Made by a program: the position numbers and the translations under genes. From Candidatus Rokuibacteriota bacterium (lineage in GTDB: Bacteria > Methylomirabilota > Methylomirabilia > Rokubacteriales > CSP1-6): a stretch of DNA of 18,463 nt. The stretch lies in the NCBI GenBank assembly GCA_003220195.1, contig QHRT01000067.1, forward strand, positions 1 to 18,463. The letters are read 5' to 3'. This document shows positions 5,702 through 13,043 of this stretch, in pieces. How positions within the stretch are numbered: position 1 is the first letter of the stretch; the number at the start of each line of letters is the position of its first letter. The notes beneath the pieces were generated by a model. The model ran no database searches and had not been told where the DNA came from. It worked only from the letters and a program-made list of their open reading frames with translations.

Positions 5702-8700
5702 GTGGTGACCCGACGTCGCGTCCTCGGCCTGCTCGGGCTCGTGATCGTCTCGCTGCTGGCGGTGACGATCGTCAGCCTGCCCCATGTTCTTCGTCGTGTC
5801 GTGGTCTGGCGGCTCCAGACGACCATGGGCCGGCCGGTGACGCTCGCACGGCTCGACGTCAGTCTCTTGACCGGCCGCCTCGGGCTCCATCAGCTGCGCA
5901 TCGTCGACCGCGATCAGCAGCCGCTGGCGACGCTCGAGCGGCTCGAGGCCCGGCTCAGTCTGCGAGCGCTCCTTCGCGGGCAGCTCCGCGTCACCCGCGC
6001 GACGATCGAGAAGCCATTCCTGAGAATCGTCCGCACGGCGCCGGGCGAGTTCAACGTCTCCGACCTTCGTCCGCGCGAGACACGAGAGTCCACCGGTGGG
6101 CTCGGGATCGAGATCGAACGAGTGGCCGTCGTGGGAGGCGCCGTCCAGATCGAGGATCGCACCCTGTCGCCGGCGCGGACCTGGCACGTCGAGAGCGTGA
6201 CGCTCGACGCGCGCGACCTCTCGACGCTCGCCGCCGCGAGTCCCGGCGTCGCGACGCTGCAGGCCGTCGCGGCCGGGTCGCCGCTGTCCGTGTGGGTGAC
6301 CGGCGTGCGATTGCGGCCGCTCGCGTTCCACGCGACGGTCAGCGCGCGGGAGATCGACCTCTCGCTGCCGATGCTCTACCTGGCGGCGGCAAGACCGGCG
6401 ACGCCGACGCGCGGCACGCTCGATCTCTCCGGAACAGTCGAGCACGACGGCGCGAGCGGCACGCGCGTCTCGCTGGATGCACGACTCGCCGATGTGGCGG
6501 TGAGCCGGCCGGGACAGGCAATTCTGTCGGCGCCCGCGGTGCGAGTGACCGTGGAAGATCTCCGGCTGCGACCGGCGGCCGTCGACCTGGCGCGCCTGAC
6601 GATCGACGGCGGCGCGATGACGATCGACGACGCGCGGCCCGGGGGCCATCGCTGGCCGATCGATGGCGTCGGAGTCGAGATTCACGGTGTGTCGAGCGCT
6701 CGCGAGGCGAGCGGCGTCGGGACGGCGCGCGCCGTCGTCGCCGGAGCGCCGGTGTCGCTCTGGATCACGCGGCTCCGGCTGGCGCCGTTCGAGGTTCACA
6801 CCACCACGATCGTGCGGAACGTGGACCTGGCGCTGCTCCGCCTGTGGGTGCCGCCGAATTTTCCGATCGAGGCCGAGCACGGCGTCGTCAACGCGTCGAT
6901 CGAGGTGGATCACGATGGTCGCGCCGGCACGCGGCTCGCCGTCGACGTGACCGGCAGTGACCTCGACGTACGCCGTGGCCGACACTTCGTCACCGCGCCG
7001 GCAGTCCGTCTCACGGCGACGGACATCGCGTTCAGCGGAGGCGCCGTCACCGTCGGCCGCGCCGGCCTCACCGGGGAGCGCCTGGCGATCGAGGATCGGC
7101 ACGCGACACCGATCCGCCGCTGGCCCGTGCGGAACCTCGCGGTCGAAGCGAGTCGGCTCACGAGCGGACGGCACGACGTGCAGGGCATCGCCACCGCGCG
7201 CGCCACCGTCTCGGGCGCGGAAGTGTCGGCCTGGATCACCGGAGTCCGGCTCGATCCGCTGAAGGCGAGCGTCACGGTCAGCGTGCGCGATCTCGATCTC
7301 GCGCTCGTACGCCTGTACCTGCCGGAGGCGATGGCGGTCGAGCCGACGGCGGGAATCGTGAATGCCTCGGTTCACGCGGAGCACACGGCGGCCGATGGCA
7401 CGAGCGTCGACGCCGACCTGACGCTCACGAACGCGATCGGGCGCGCCGTCACTCGAGCGGGGATCCTGACGGTCAGCGCGCCGTCGCTCCGGATGACGCT
7501 GACGGGCGGCCGACGAGCCGACAACGCGCTCGGCCTCGGACGCCTCGAGCTCACGGGTCGTGGCGCCATCAGCACGGGTGCCGCCGAGCCGAGCCGCGGG
7601 CCGACGCGGATCGAGCTCGATCGCCTCACGTTCGCGATGGAGAACGTCACCTGGCCGGCGCGGGGGCCGGCGCGCGTCGAGGTCCACGCGCGCTCGCTCG
7701 ATCAGAGCCAGCTCGACGCGAGCGGCACCGCCACGCTGACGGCTCCGCCGCCCAACCTCGCCTGGACTGCCGACGTGGCTCTGGAGATGCGCTCGTTCAA
7801 CCTCGCGACGCTTGGCGCGTACGTTCCAATGGCGAGCGGGGTGAGCGGAAGGCTCGGCGCGACCGCGACGGCGACCGCCACGTACGCCGGCTCGCTCACC
7901 GTGCGCGCGCGCGGCGGCGCCGAAGCTTCGGGGCTCGCGCTGGCCGACGGCCGCGGTGTTCCACTGTCGGTCGCGCGCATCGCGGCCTCGGGCGTCGAGG
8001 CGCAATGGCTCTCGCGCGTCGATGCGGCGCCGCCGCGCGACGGGAGCGCCGAGCGCGCCGCACCGCTCCGGCTCGAGGTCGGCAAGCTCGCGATCGTCGA
8101 GCCGCGCGCGGTCGTGGAACGTGACCGTCAGGGCCGGTTCCCGCTCGCGGCCCGATTCACTCGCGCGCCGGTCAGCCTCCCCGCCGCACCAGCCACGGCG
8201 GAACCTGCGCCGGGGGCCTCCGCCTTCACGCCGCAGATCTCCGTCGGTGAGATCACCGTCGAGCGTGGCAGCGGACTCTTCCTCGACGAGAGCACGACCG
8301 AGCGAACCCGCCTGGAGGTCCCGCGCCTGGACGCGACGCTGCGCGGTCTGACGTGGCCAACGCGTGAGCCGGCTCGGCTTCGAGTCGACGCAACGCTGCA
8401 GAGAAACGGCGCCGTCAGCCTCGAGGGCACGGTGAGCGCCGCTCCTGCGCGCCTCGACGCCCAGCTCGTGATGAAGGACGTCGCGCTCGCGCTCGTCCAG
8501 CCGTACGTGCCGTCCCCCGCGCGCGTGGGAGGTCGCGTCGACGCGAAGCTCGCGCTGACGGGCGGGCGATCAGGGGCGCACGTCACCGCGCGTGGTGAGG
8601 CGAGCGTGCGTCGCGTGTCGATCGCGGACGGCGGCCGGCCCGTCATCACGGTCGAAAGCCTGGACGCCGCCGGTATCGACGCCGAGTGGCCGGTTCGGGT

Positions 8701-10639
8701 CGCGATCGCCGACGTGAAGGTTCGCCGAACCTGGGCCCTGATCGAGCGTGATGCGCGCGGCGACTTCCTGCTGCGAAGGCTGCTCGGCCGCCCGTCGAGC
8801 ACGACCTCAACGGATGCGTCGCCGTCACCCTCGGCGGTTGCGGCCCGACCCGCGCTCGAGCTGCACCTCGGTCGCGCGGTCTTCGAAGAGGGCGCCGCGA
8901 CCATCGTGGATGGGACGACAGCGCCACCGGCGCGCTTCGACATCGCCGGCGCTCGACTCACGGTCGAAGATTTTTCCTGGCCGTCCGGGCCTCCGGTGAA
9001 GCTCCAGCTCACGTCCCCGACGCCGCAGGGCGGCACGGTGCGGATCGGCGCGACGCTCGAGCTCGAACCTCGACGGCTCGACGCGAACGTGTCGCTCGAC
9101 GAGGTGCAGCTCGCGCCGGCCCAGCCCTATCTCGCCATTCCCGGCCGGGTCGCCGGACGCGTGACGGGTGAGCTCGTCATGAAGGTCGCGCTGGCGCCGT
9201 TCAGCGCGCAGCTCACGGGTCAGGCCCGGGTTCGAGCCTTCAAGCTCAGCGACGGCGATTTGCCGGTGGCCACCGTCGGACGAGTGGAGGCCACGGGGAT
9301 CGACGTCGACTGGCCGCGCCGAGTCGCGTTCGAGCGCGTCAGATTCGTGCGACCGTCGCTCCTGATCGAGCGTGACGGGAGCGGCGAGTTTCGACTGCCG
9401 AAGCTCGTCACGCCGCGCAGGGGACGCGCCGGCGACGAGGCTCGCCGCCCGGAGATCTCATCCTCTCCTGGCGCCGCGGCAGCAGCGGCGCCTCCCACGA
9501 CGACGACCCTCGAGATCGCGACCCTCAATCTCGACCGGGCGTCGGCGCGGTTCGTCGATCACACGACGACACCCGCATACGCCGAGGAGATGTCGGACGT
9601 CCAGTTCGAGGTCGGCGGCGTGACGACCGCACCGGGCGGCCGCGCGCGGATCCGGGCGGCCGGGAAGCTGCCGGGCGGCGCCTCGTTCACCGCCTCGGGA
9701 AGCGTGACCCCGGGTGAGCCGAGGCACCTCGATCTGAAGGTGGACCTCCGCGATTTCGTGCTGCCGCGCGCGAACGCCTACCTGAATCGCTTCACCGGAT
9801 GGACCGCGACCCGCGGCGGCGTCACCGCGACCGCCAGCTACACCCTCGACGGAAATCGGCTCGACGCGCGGCAGGACGTGGTGGTCCGCGACGTCGCGGT
9901 CGCGCAGTCCGGGGACGAGGACGAAGTGCAGCGGCGGCTCGGCCTTCCGCTGAGCTTCCTGATCACGCTGATGAAGGACTCGCGCGGCCAGATCCGGCTC
10001 TCCGTGCCCGTGTCCGGCGACCTCGGCTCCCGCGAGTTCGACTTCAGCGAGACGGTGTGGGCCGCCGTGCGCAACCTGACGATCCGGCTCCTTGCGCTGC
10101 CGATGAGTCGCCTCGGCTCCCTGTTCGTCAGCCCCGACTCGAAGGTGGAAGCGGTCACGATCGATCCGCTGATCTTCGAGTCCGGATCGAGCCGACTGGC
10201 GGACGGCATGGTGGCGCACCTCGACCGCGTGGCGTCGTTCGTGCGTGACCGTCCGGCGATCAGGCTGGGCCTCGAACCGATCGTCACGCTGGCCGACGTC
10301 GACGCGCTCAAGAACGCGGCGATCCTGGCGCGGCTCGGCGCCACGTCCGCGCCGCGTGACAACGCCGATGCGCTCGCCGCTCTTCGCGCGGAATACCGGC
10401 GGCGCTGGCCGGAGCGCGCGCCGCCGCCGACGCTGGACGCCATCGTCGCCGCGCTGGCGCAGGAAGAGGCGACGCCGGCCGACGCGGTCCAGAAGCTCAC
10501 CGCGGACCGGGTCGGCGTCGTGCGCGGAGAGCTCGCGAAGCGCGGCGTCGAAGCCACGCGGCTCGTCACGCGGACGCGGCGCACCGCGCTCGTCGAGACA
10601 GCGGGCGTCGGCCGCGTGGAAGTCGACCTGACACCCTGA
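5702..10639 (+). CDS. giant AsmA-like/DUF748 envelope protein with OmpA-like C-terminus
   Basis: About 1645 residues. Residues 7-26 form one N-terminal membrane helix after a basic start, followed by GRPVTLARLDVSLLTGRLGL, the usual AsmA/DUF748 opening. The rest would lie in the periplasm as a long beta-rich groove; relatives (AsmA, TamB, YdbH, YhdP) span the envelope and move phospholipids towards the outer membrane. Two internal repeat families are visible. An N-terminal unit has W-[IV]-T-x-[LV]-RL at W198, W354 and W511 (period about 157). A later unit has G-[IV]-[ED]-x-x-W at W769, W996 and W1204, each followed by a valine-rich strand and an ERD-x-x-G-x-F phrase. From about residue 1480 an OmpA-like segment (DPLIFESGSSRLADG) closes the protein. 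The start is uncertain: GTG codons at 5702, 5705 and 5666 and an ATG at 5597 are all in frame, none with a good ribosome site. I prefer 5702 because it gives a normal short N-terminus. Confidence 0.85.
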   Translation: MVTRRRVLGLLGLVIVSLLAVTIVSLPHVLRRVVVWRLQTTMGRPVTLARLDVSLLTGRLGLHQLRIVDRDQQPLATLERLEARLSLRALLRGQLRVTRATIEKPFLRIVRTAPGEFNVSDLRPRETRESTGGLGIEIERVAVVGGAVQIEDRTLSPARTWHVESVTLDARDLSTLAAASPGVATLQAVAAGSPLSVWVTGVRLRPLAFHATVSAREIDLSLPMLYLAAARPATPTRGTLDLSGTVEHDGASGTRVSLDARLADVAVSRPGQAILSAPAVRVTVEDLRLRPAAVDLARLTIDGGAMTIDDARPGGHRWPIDGVGVEIHGVSSAREASGVGTARAVVAGAPVSLWITRLRLAPFEVHTTTIVRNVDLALLRLWVPPNFPIEAEHGVVNASIEVDHDGRAGTRLAVDVTGSDLDVRRGRHFVTAPAVRLTATDIAFSGGAVTVGRAGLTGERLAIEDRHATPIRRWPVRNLAVEASRLTSGRHDVQGIATARATVSGAEVSAWITGVRLDPLKASVTVSVRDLDLALVRLYLPEAMAVEPTAGIVNASVHAEHTAADGTSVDADLTLTNAIGRAVTRAGILTVSAPSLRMTLTGGRRADNALGLGRLELTGRGAISTGAAEPSRGPTRIELDRLTFAMENVTWPARGPARVEVHARSLDQSQLDASGTATLTAPPPNLAWTADVALEMRSFNLATLGAYVPMASGVSGRLGATATATATYAGSLTVRARGGAEASGLALADGRGVPLSVARIAASGVEAQWLSRVDAAPPRDGSAERAAPLRLEVGKLAIVEPRAVVERDRQGRFPLAARFTRAPVSLPAAPATAEPAPGASAFTPQISVGEITVERGSGLFLDESTTERTRLEVPRLDATLRGLTWPTREPARLRVDATLQRNGAVSLEGTVSAAPARLDAQLVMKDVALALVQPYVPSPARVGGRVDAKLALTGGRSGAHVTARGEASVRRVSIADGGRPVITVESLDAAGIDAEWPVRVAIADVKVRRTWALIERDARGDFLLRRLLGRPSSTTSTDASPSPSAVAARPALELHLGRAVFEEGAATIVDGTTAPPARFDIAGARLTVEDFSWPSGPPVKLQLTSPTPQGGTVRIGATLELEPRRLDANVSLDEVQLAPAQPYLAIPGRVAGRVTGELVMKVALAPFSAQLTGQARVRAFKLSDGDLPVATVGRVEATGIDVDWPRRVAFERVRFVRPSLLIERDGSGEFRLPKLVTPRRGRAGDEARRPEISSSPGAAAAAAPPTTTTLEIATLNLDRASARFVDHTTTPAYAEEMSDVQFEVGGVTTAPGGRARIRAAGKLPGGASFTASGSVTPGEPRHLDLKVDLRDFVLPRANAYLNRFTGWTATRGGVTATASYTLDGNRLDARQDVVVRDVAVAQSGDEDEVQRRLGLPLSFLITLMKDSRGQIRLSVPVSGDLGSREFDFSETVWAAVRNLTIRLLALPMSRLGSLFVSPDSKVEAVTIDPLIFESGSSRLADGMVAHLDRVASFVRDRPAIRLGLEPIVTLADVDALKNAAILARLGATSAPRDNADALAALRAEYRRRWPERAPPPTLDAIVAALAQEEATPADAVQKLTADRVGVVRGELAKRGVEATRLVTRTRRTALVETAGVGRVEVDLTP

Positions 10640-10659
10640 CGCGGACCGCGGGCTATGAT
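10628..10659 (+). promoter_or_regulatory. possible promoter of the nitrile hydratase operon
   Basis: TATGAT at 10654-10659 is one change from the sigma-70 -10 consensus, and CTGACA at 10628-10633 is one change from the -35 consensus. The spacing of 20 bases is longer than ideal and the -35 lies inside the end of the previous gene. It is the best candidate before the nitrile hydratase genes, giving a leader of about 215 bases. Confidence 0.3.
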
Positions 10660-10670
10660 TGATGACATGG

Positions 10671-10845
10671 GGCCCCGAGGGGCGCGCGGACGCGCCCGAG
10701 GGCCGCGCGGACGCGCCCGAGGGCCGCGCGGACGCGCCCGAGGGCCGCGCGGACGCGCCCGAGGGCCGCGCGGACGCGCCCGTAATGGCCCCCACGCTCC
10801 CAACGCTCGGCGGCGCCCCGGCAAAGCCCGGGCGCCCCTCGGGCC
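10671..10845 (+). promoter_or_regulatory. complementary arms enclosing the 21-bp array
   Basis: The 15 bases at 10671-10685 (GGCCCCGAGGGGCGC) can pair with the 14 bases at 10832-10845 (GCGCCCCTCGGGCC), leaving one bulged C. In an RNA this would bring the array into a large closed loop, 22 bases before the ribosome site of the beta gene at 10867. It may act on transcription or translation of the nitrile hydratase operon, but this is inferred only from complementarity in a GC-rich region. Confidence 0.45.
10677..10781 (+). repeat. five-copy 21-bp tandem repeat in the nitrile hydratase leader
   Basis: Five units of 21 bases (10677-10697, 10698-10718, 10719-10739, 10740-10760, 10761-10781) begin GAGGGCCGCG. 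The first has one variant base and the other four are identical. Each unit can fold into a small GGGC...GCCC hairpin. Because the unit is a multiple of three, all frames stay open through it, which makes spurious heptapeptide readings (for example RARGPRG) on both strands. It lies between the DUF748 gene and the nitrile hydratase beta start and is probably non-coding. Confidence 0.95.
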
Positions 10846-10879
10846 TGCTTGTGCAAACGATGCGGCGGGAGGTCGCACC

Positions 10880-11557
10880 ATGGACGGTGTCCACGATCTC
10901 GGCGGCATGCAGGGCTTCGGCCCGGTCGTGCGCGAAGAGAACGAGCCCGCGTTCCACGCCGCGTGGGAAGCCGCTGTCGTCGCGATGATGCGGGCGGGCG
11001 GCGCTAACGGCATCTACAACATCGACGAGTTCCGCCACGCGATCGAACGCATGGCCCCGGCGGACTACCTGCGTGCCAGCTACTACGAGAAGTGGCTCGA
11101 CGGCATCGCGCGGTTACTCGTCGAGAAGGGCGTGATCACCGGGGACGATCTCGAAAAGCGGGTGGCGTTCTTTCGCGAGCGTCCCGACGCGCCCGCAACG
11201 GACGCGGTGGCCGGCGCCCTGCCCGAGGGGGTGCCAGCGCATCTCACCTGGGTGCAAAGCGCGATTCGGGAGACCGGCGCCCGGCCGCGGTTCGCGCCGG
11301 GCGACGCCGTCGTGACGCGCCGGTTCCACGCGCCCGGCCACACGCGGCTGCCGCGATACGCGCGCGGCAAGACGGGCGTGATCGTCCGCGTTCACGGCAT
11401 CCACGTCTTTCCCGACACGAATGCGCACGGCGGCGGCGAATCGCCGCAGCCGCTCTACAGCGTGCGCTTCGACGCGCGCGAGCTCTGGGGCGAGACCGCC
11501 GAGCCGAACGCGCACGTCCATCTCGACTGCTGGGAGAGTTATCTCGAAGAGAAGTGA
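10880..11557 (+). CDS. nthB: nitrile hydratase beta subunit (cobalt-type operon)
   Basis: A 225-residue beta subunit of nitrile hydratase, which with the alpha subunit hydrates nitriles to amides in the cytoplasm. It opens MDGVHDLGGMQGFGPV, nearly diagnostic for the family. A helical N-terminal region (about 1-100) includes YYEKWLDGIARLLVEKGVIT. The C-terminal barrel (from about residue 125) has RFAPGDAVVTRRFHAPGHTRLPRYARGKTG and ends with YSVRFDARELWG and LDCWESYLEE. The length is normal. The ATG at 10880 has GGGAGG seven bases upstream. An in-frame ATG at 10655 would add a 75-residue repetitive Arg/Gly leader and is unlikely. Beta precedes alpha, the order seen in cobalt-type operons such as those of Rhodococcus rhodochrous J1. 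Confidence 0.95.
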   Translation: MDGVHDLGGMQGFGPVVREENEPAFHAAWEAAVVAMMRAGGANGIYNIDEFRHAIERMAPADYLRASYYEKWLDGIARLLVEKGVITGDDLEKRVAFFRERPDAPATDAVAGALPEGVPAHLTWVQSAIRETGARPRFAPGDAVVTRRFHAPGHTRLPRYARGKTGVIVRVHGIHVFPDTNAHGGGESPQPLYSVRFDARELWGETAEPNAHVHLDCWESYLEEK

Positions 11558-11571
11558 AAGGATTCCCAGAC

Positions 11572-12171
11572 ATGGGCAAGAATCATCCGAACGTCGATCC
11601 GTACGTCGTGTCGCGCGTGCGGGCGCTCGAGTCGCTGCTGCTCGAGAAGGGTCTGCTCGCTCCGGGCGCGGTCGATCGCGTCATCGAACGGTACGAGAAC
11701 GACACGGGCCCCATGATCGGCGCCCGCGCCACCGCACGCGCGTGGACCAACCCGGAATTCCGGACGCTGCTGCTGAGTGATGCGCGCAGGGCACTGAAGA
11801 CGTTCGGGCTCGACTACGAGGTGCTGGTCGTCGTCGAGAACACCCCCGCGGTCCACAACCTGGTCGTGTGCACGCTCTGCTCCTGCTATCCGTGGCCGGT
11901 GCTGGGCCTGCCGCCCACGTGGTACAAGATGCCGGCCTACCGGTCGCGCGCGGTGAGCGAGCCGCGGCAGCTCCTGCACGAGATGGGCCTCGACATCCCC
12001 GACAGTCGGGAGATCCGTGTCTGGGACTCGAGCGCCGAGATGCGGTACATGGTCCTGCCGCAGCGTCCCGACGGCACCGGGCACCTCGCCGAAGACGAGC
12101 TCGTCCCGCTCGTCTCGCGCGACGCGTTGATCGGCGTGGCCGAGCCGCGAGCGACCGCCGCCGCGCGCTGA
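11572..12171 (+). CDS. nthA: nitrile hydratase alpha subunit, cobalt type
   Basis: A 199-residue alpha subunit carrying the metal site. The claw motif is V-C100-T-L-C103-S-C105-YPWPVLGLPP. Thr at the second position (CTLCSC) and Tyr after the motif are the pattern of cobalt enzymes, whereas iron enzymes read CSLCSC-T. C103 and C105 are the cysteines normally oxidised to sulfinic and sulfenic acids. Other conserved parts are WTNPEFR, P-A-V-H-N-L-V-V just before the claw, and WYKMPAYRSRAVSEPR after it. The gene starts 14 bases after the beta stop with a GAAAGGA ribosome site, and is followed 17 bases later by the accessory gene. Metal type is inferred from the motif and supported by the gene order and the absence of a P47K/CobW-type activator. 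Confidence 0.96.
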   Translation: MGKNHPNVDPYVVSRVRALESLLLEKGLLAPGAVDRVIERYENDTGPMIGARATARAWTNPEFRTLLLSDARRALKTFGLDYEVLVVVENTPAVHNLVVCTLCSCYPWPVLGLPPTWYKMPAYRSRAVSEPRQLLHEMGLDIPDSREIRVWDSSAEMRYMVLPQRPDGTGHLAEDELVPLVSRDALIGVAEPRATAAAR

Positions 12172-12188
12172 CTGGCGGCCGAGCGTCC

Positions 12189-13037
12189 ATGTACACGAGG
12201 CATCGCAACATCGTCGTCCGCGCCGACGGCCGTCCCGTCAACGTGGCGCGCCCGCGCGGCCAGCTCTTCGTCTGCGCGACGGGCTGCTGCTGCGGGCGCA
12301 CCGAGGACGGCTTCGCGCCCGTGCCCGTCGATACGTTCCACCTGGAATGGGAGCGCCGGCGCCTGCGCAACGTGGTGCACCTGACGATCGGCGGATGTCT
12401 CGGTCCCTGCGCGCTCGCCAACGTCGTGCTGCTGCTCTTCGACGGCCAGGCGCAGTGGTTTCACTCGATGAACCAGGAGGCATTGATCCTGTCGCTCTAC
12501 GATCACGTCGAGCGGATGCTCGAGCACGATCGCTGCCTCCCGCCGCCCGACGCGCTCGCTCCCTACCACTTCACCGCGTCGGCGTGGCAGCCACGGCCCG
12601 ACGGGCAGCCGGTCGACGATCAGCGTTCCTGGCGGGCTCGCGAGCGGACTCGAGAGCACGCCTGCCGGGACGTTCCGTCCGGCGTGAGCGCGGGCGGCGA
12701 CGCGATGAGCGTCGATCGCGTGATCGGCGCGATGCAGGGCGCGCTCGCGCTTCCGCGGAAGAACGGCGAGCTGGTGTTCGAGGAGCCGTGGCACGGGCGC
12801 GTCTTCGGCATGGCGATCGCGCTCCACGAGCAGGGCCACTACGAGTGGGACGAGTTCCGTCAGGCTCTGATCGCGCAGATCGCCGCGGCGGAGAAACGCG
12901 GCGGCGCGTTCGTCTACTACGAGATCTGGCTCCGGACCTTCGAGGAGCTGATCGCGAGCAAAGGCATCGTCACGCCCGCCGACCTCGAGGAAACCACGTA
13001 CCAGTTCGAGTTCGGCGAGCGTGAGGACGTGTTTTAA
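12189..13037 (+). CDS. fusion of [2Fe-2S] thioredoxin-like ferredoxin and nitrile hydratase accessory protein
   Basis: One uninterrupted 282-residue frame with two domains. Residues about 24-120 look like a thioredoxin-fold [2Fe-2S] ferredoxin: cysteines at 29 and 33-35 (CATGCCCGRT), then C70-x3-C74 in GGCLGPCALANVVLLLFDG. That C-x3-C pair and the spacing fit the thioredoxin-like ferredoxin pattern. After a charged linker (about 121-172), residues 173-282 (from MSVDRVIGAMQGALALPRKNGEL) match the nitrile hydratase accessory/chaperone family (P14K, NhhG and NhlE type), itself homologous to the N-terminus of the beta subunit; compare YYEIWLRTFEELIASKGIVTPADLEE here with YYEKWLDGIARLLVEKGVITGDDLEK in beta. 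Such partners deliver metal-loaded alpha subunit by subunit exchange. The ferredoxin part may help cobalt handling or cysteine oxidation (inference). An internal ATG at 12705 could also start the accessory part alone, but its ribosome site is weak. Confidence 0.85.
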   Translation: MYTRHRNIVVRADGRPVNVARPRGQLFVCATGCCCGRTEDGFAPVPVDTFHLEWERRRLRNVVHLTIGGCLGPCALANVVLLLFDGQAQWFHSMNQEALILSLYDHVERMLEHDRCLPPPDALAPYHFTASAWQPRPDGQPVDDQRSWRARERTREHACRDVPSGVSAGGDAMSVDRVIGAMQGALALPRKNGELVFEEPWHGRVFGMAIALHEQGHYEWDEFRQALIAQIAAAEKRGGAFVYYEIWLRTFEELIASKGIVTPADLEETTYQFEFGEREDVF

Positions 13038-13043
13038 CAGCGT

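Noticed and set aside
4757..8005. A very long minus-strand open frame running from the methyltransferase through the DUF748 gene
   Set aside because: Only its last 273 codons match a real protein. The rest is Arg/Asp/Gly-rich antisense of the DUF748 gene, as expected in very GC-rich DNA where stops are rare.
10677..10781. Possible CRISPR array
   Set aside because: Units are contiguous 21-mers with no spacers and no cas genes are nearby. It is a minisatellite-like tandem repeat.
10655..10879. Arg/Gly-rich N-terminal extension of the nitrile hydratase beta subunit
   Set aside because: The family begins at MDGVHDLGG (10880), which has a good ribosome site. The upstream part only reads through the repeat array, which is open in every frame.
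9458..11038. Minus-strand frame with repeated GASARPS heptapeptides
   Set aside because: The heptapeptides are just the 21-bp array read backwards. The remainder is antisense to the DUF748 and nitrile hydratase genes.
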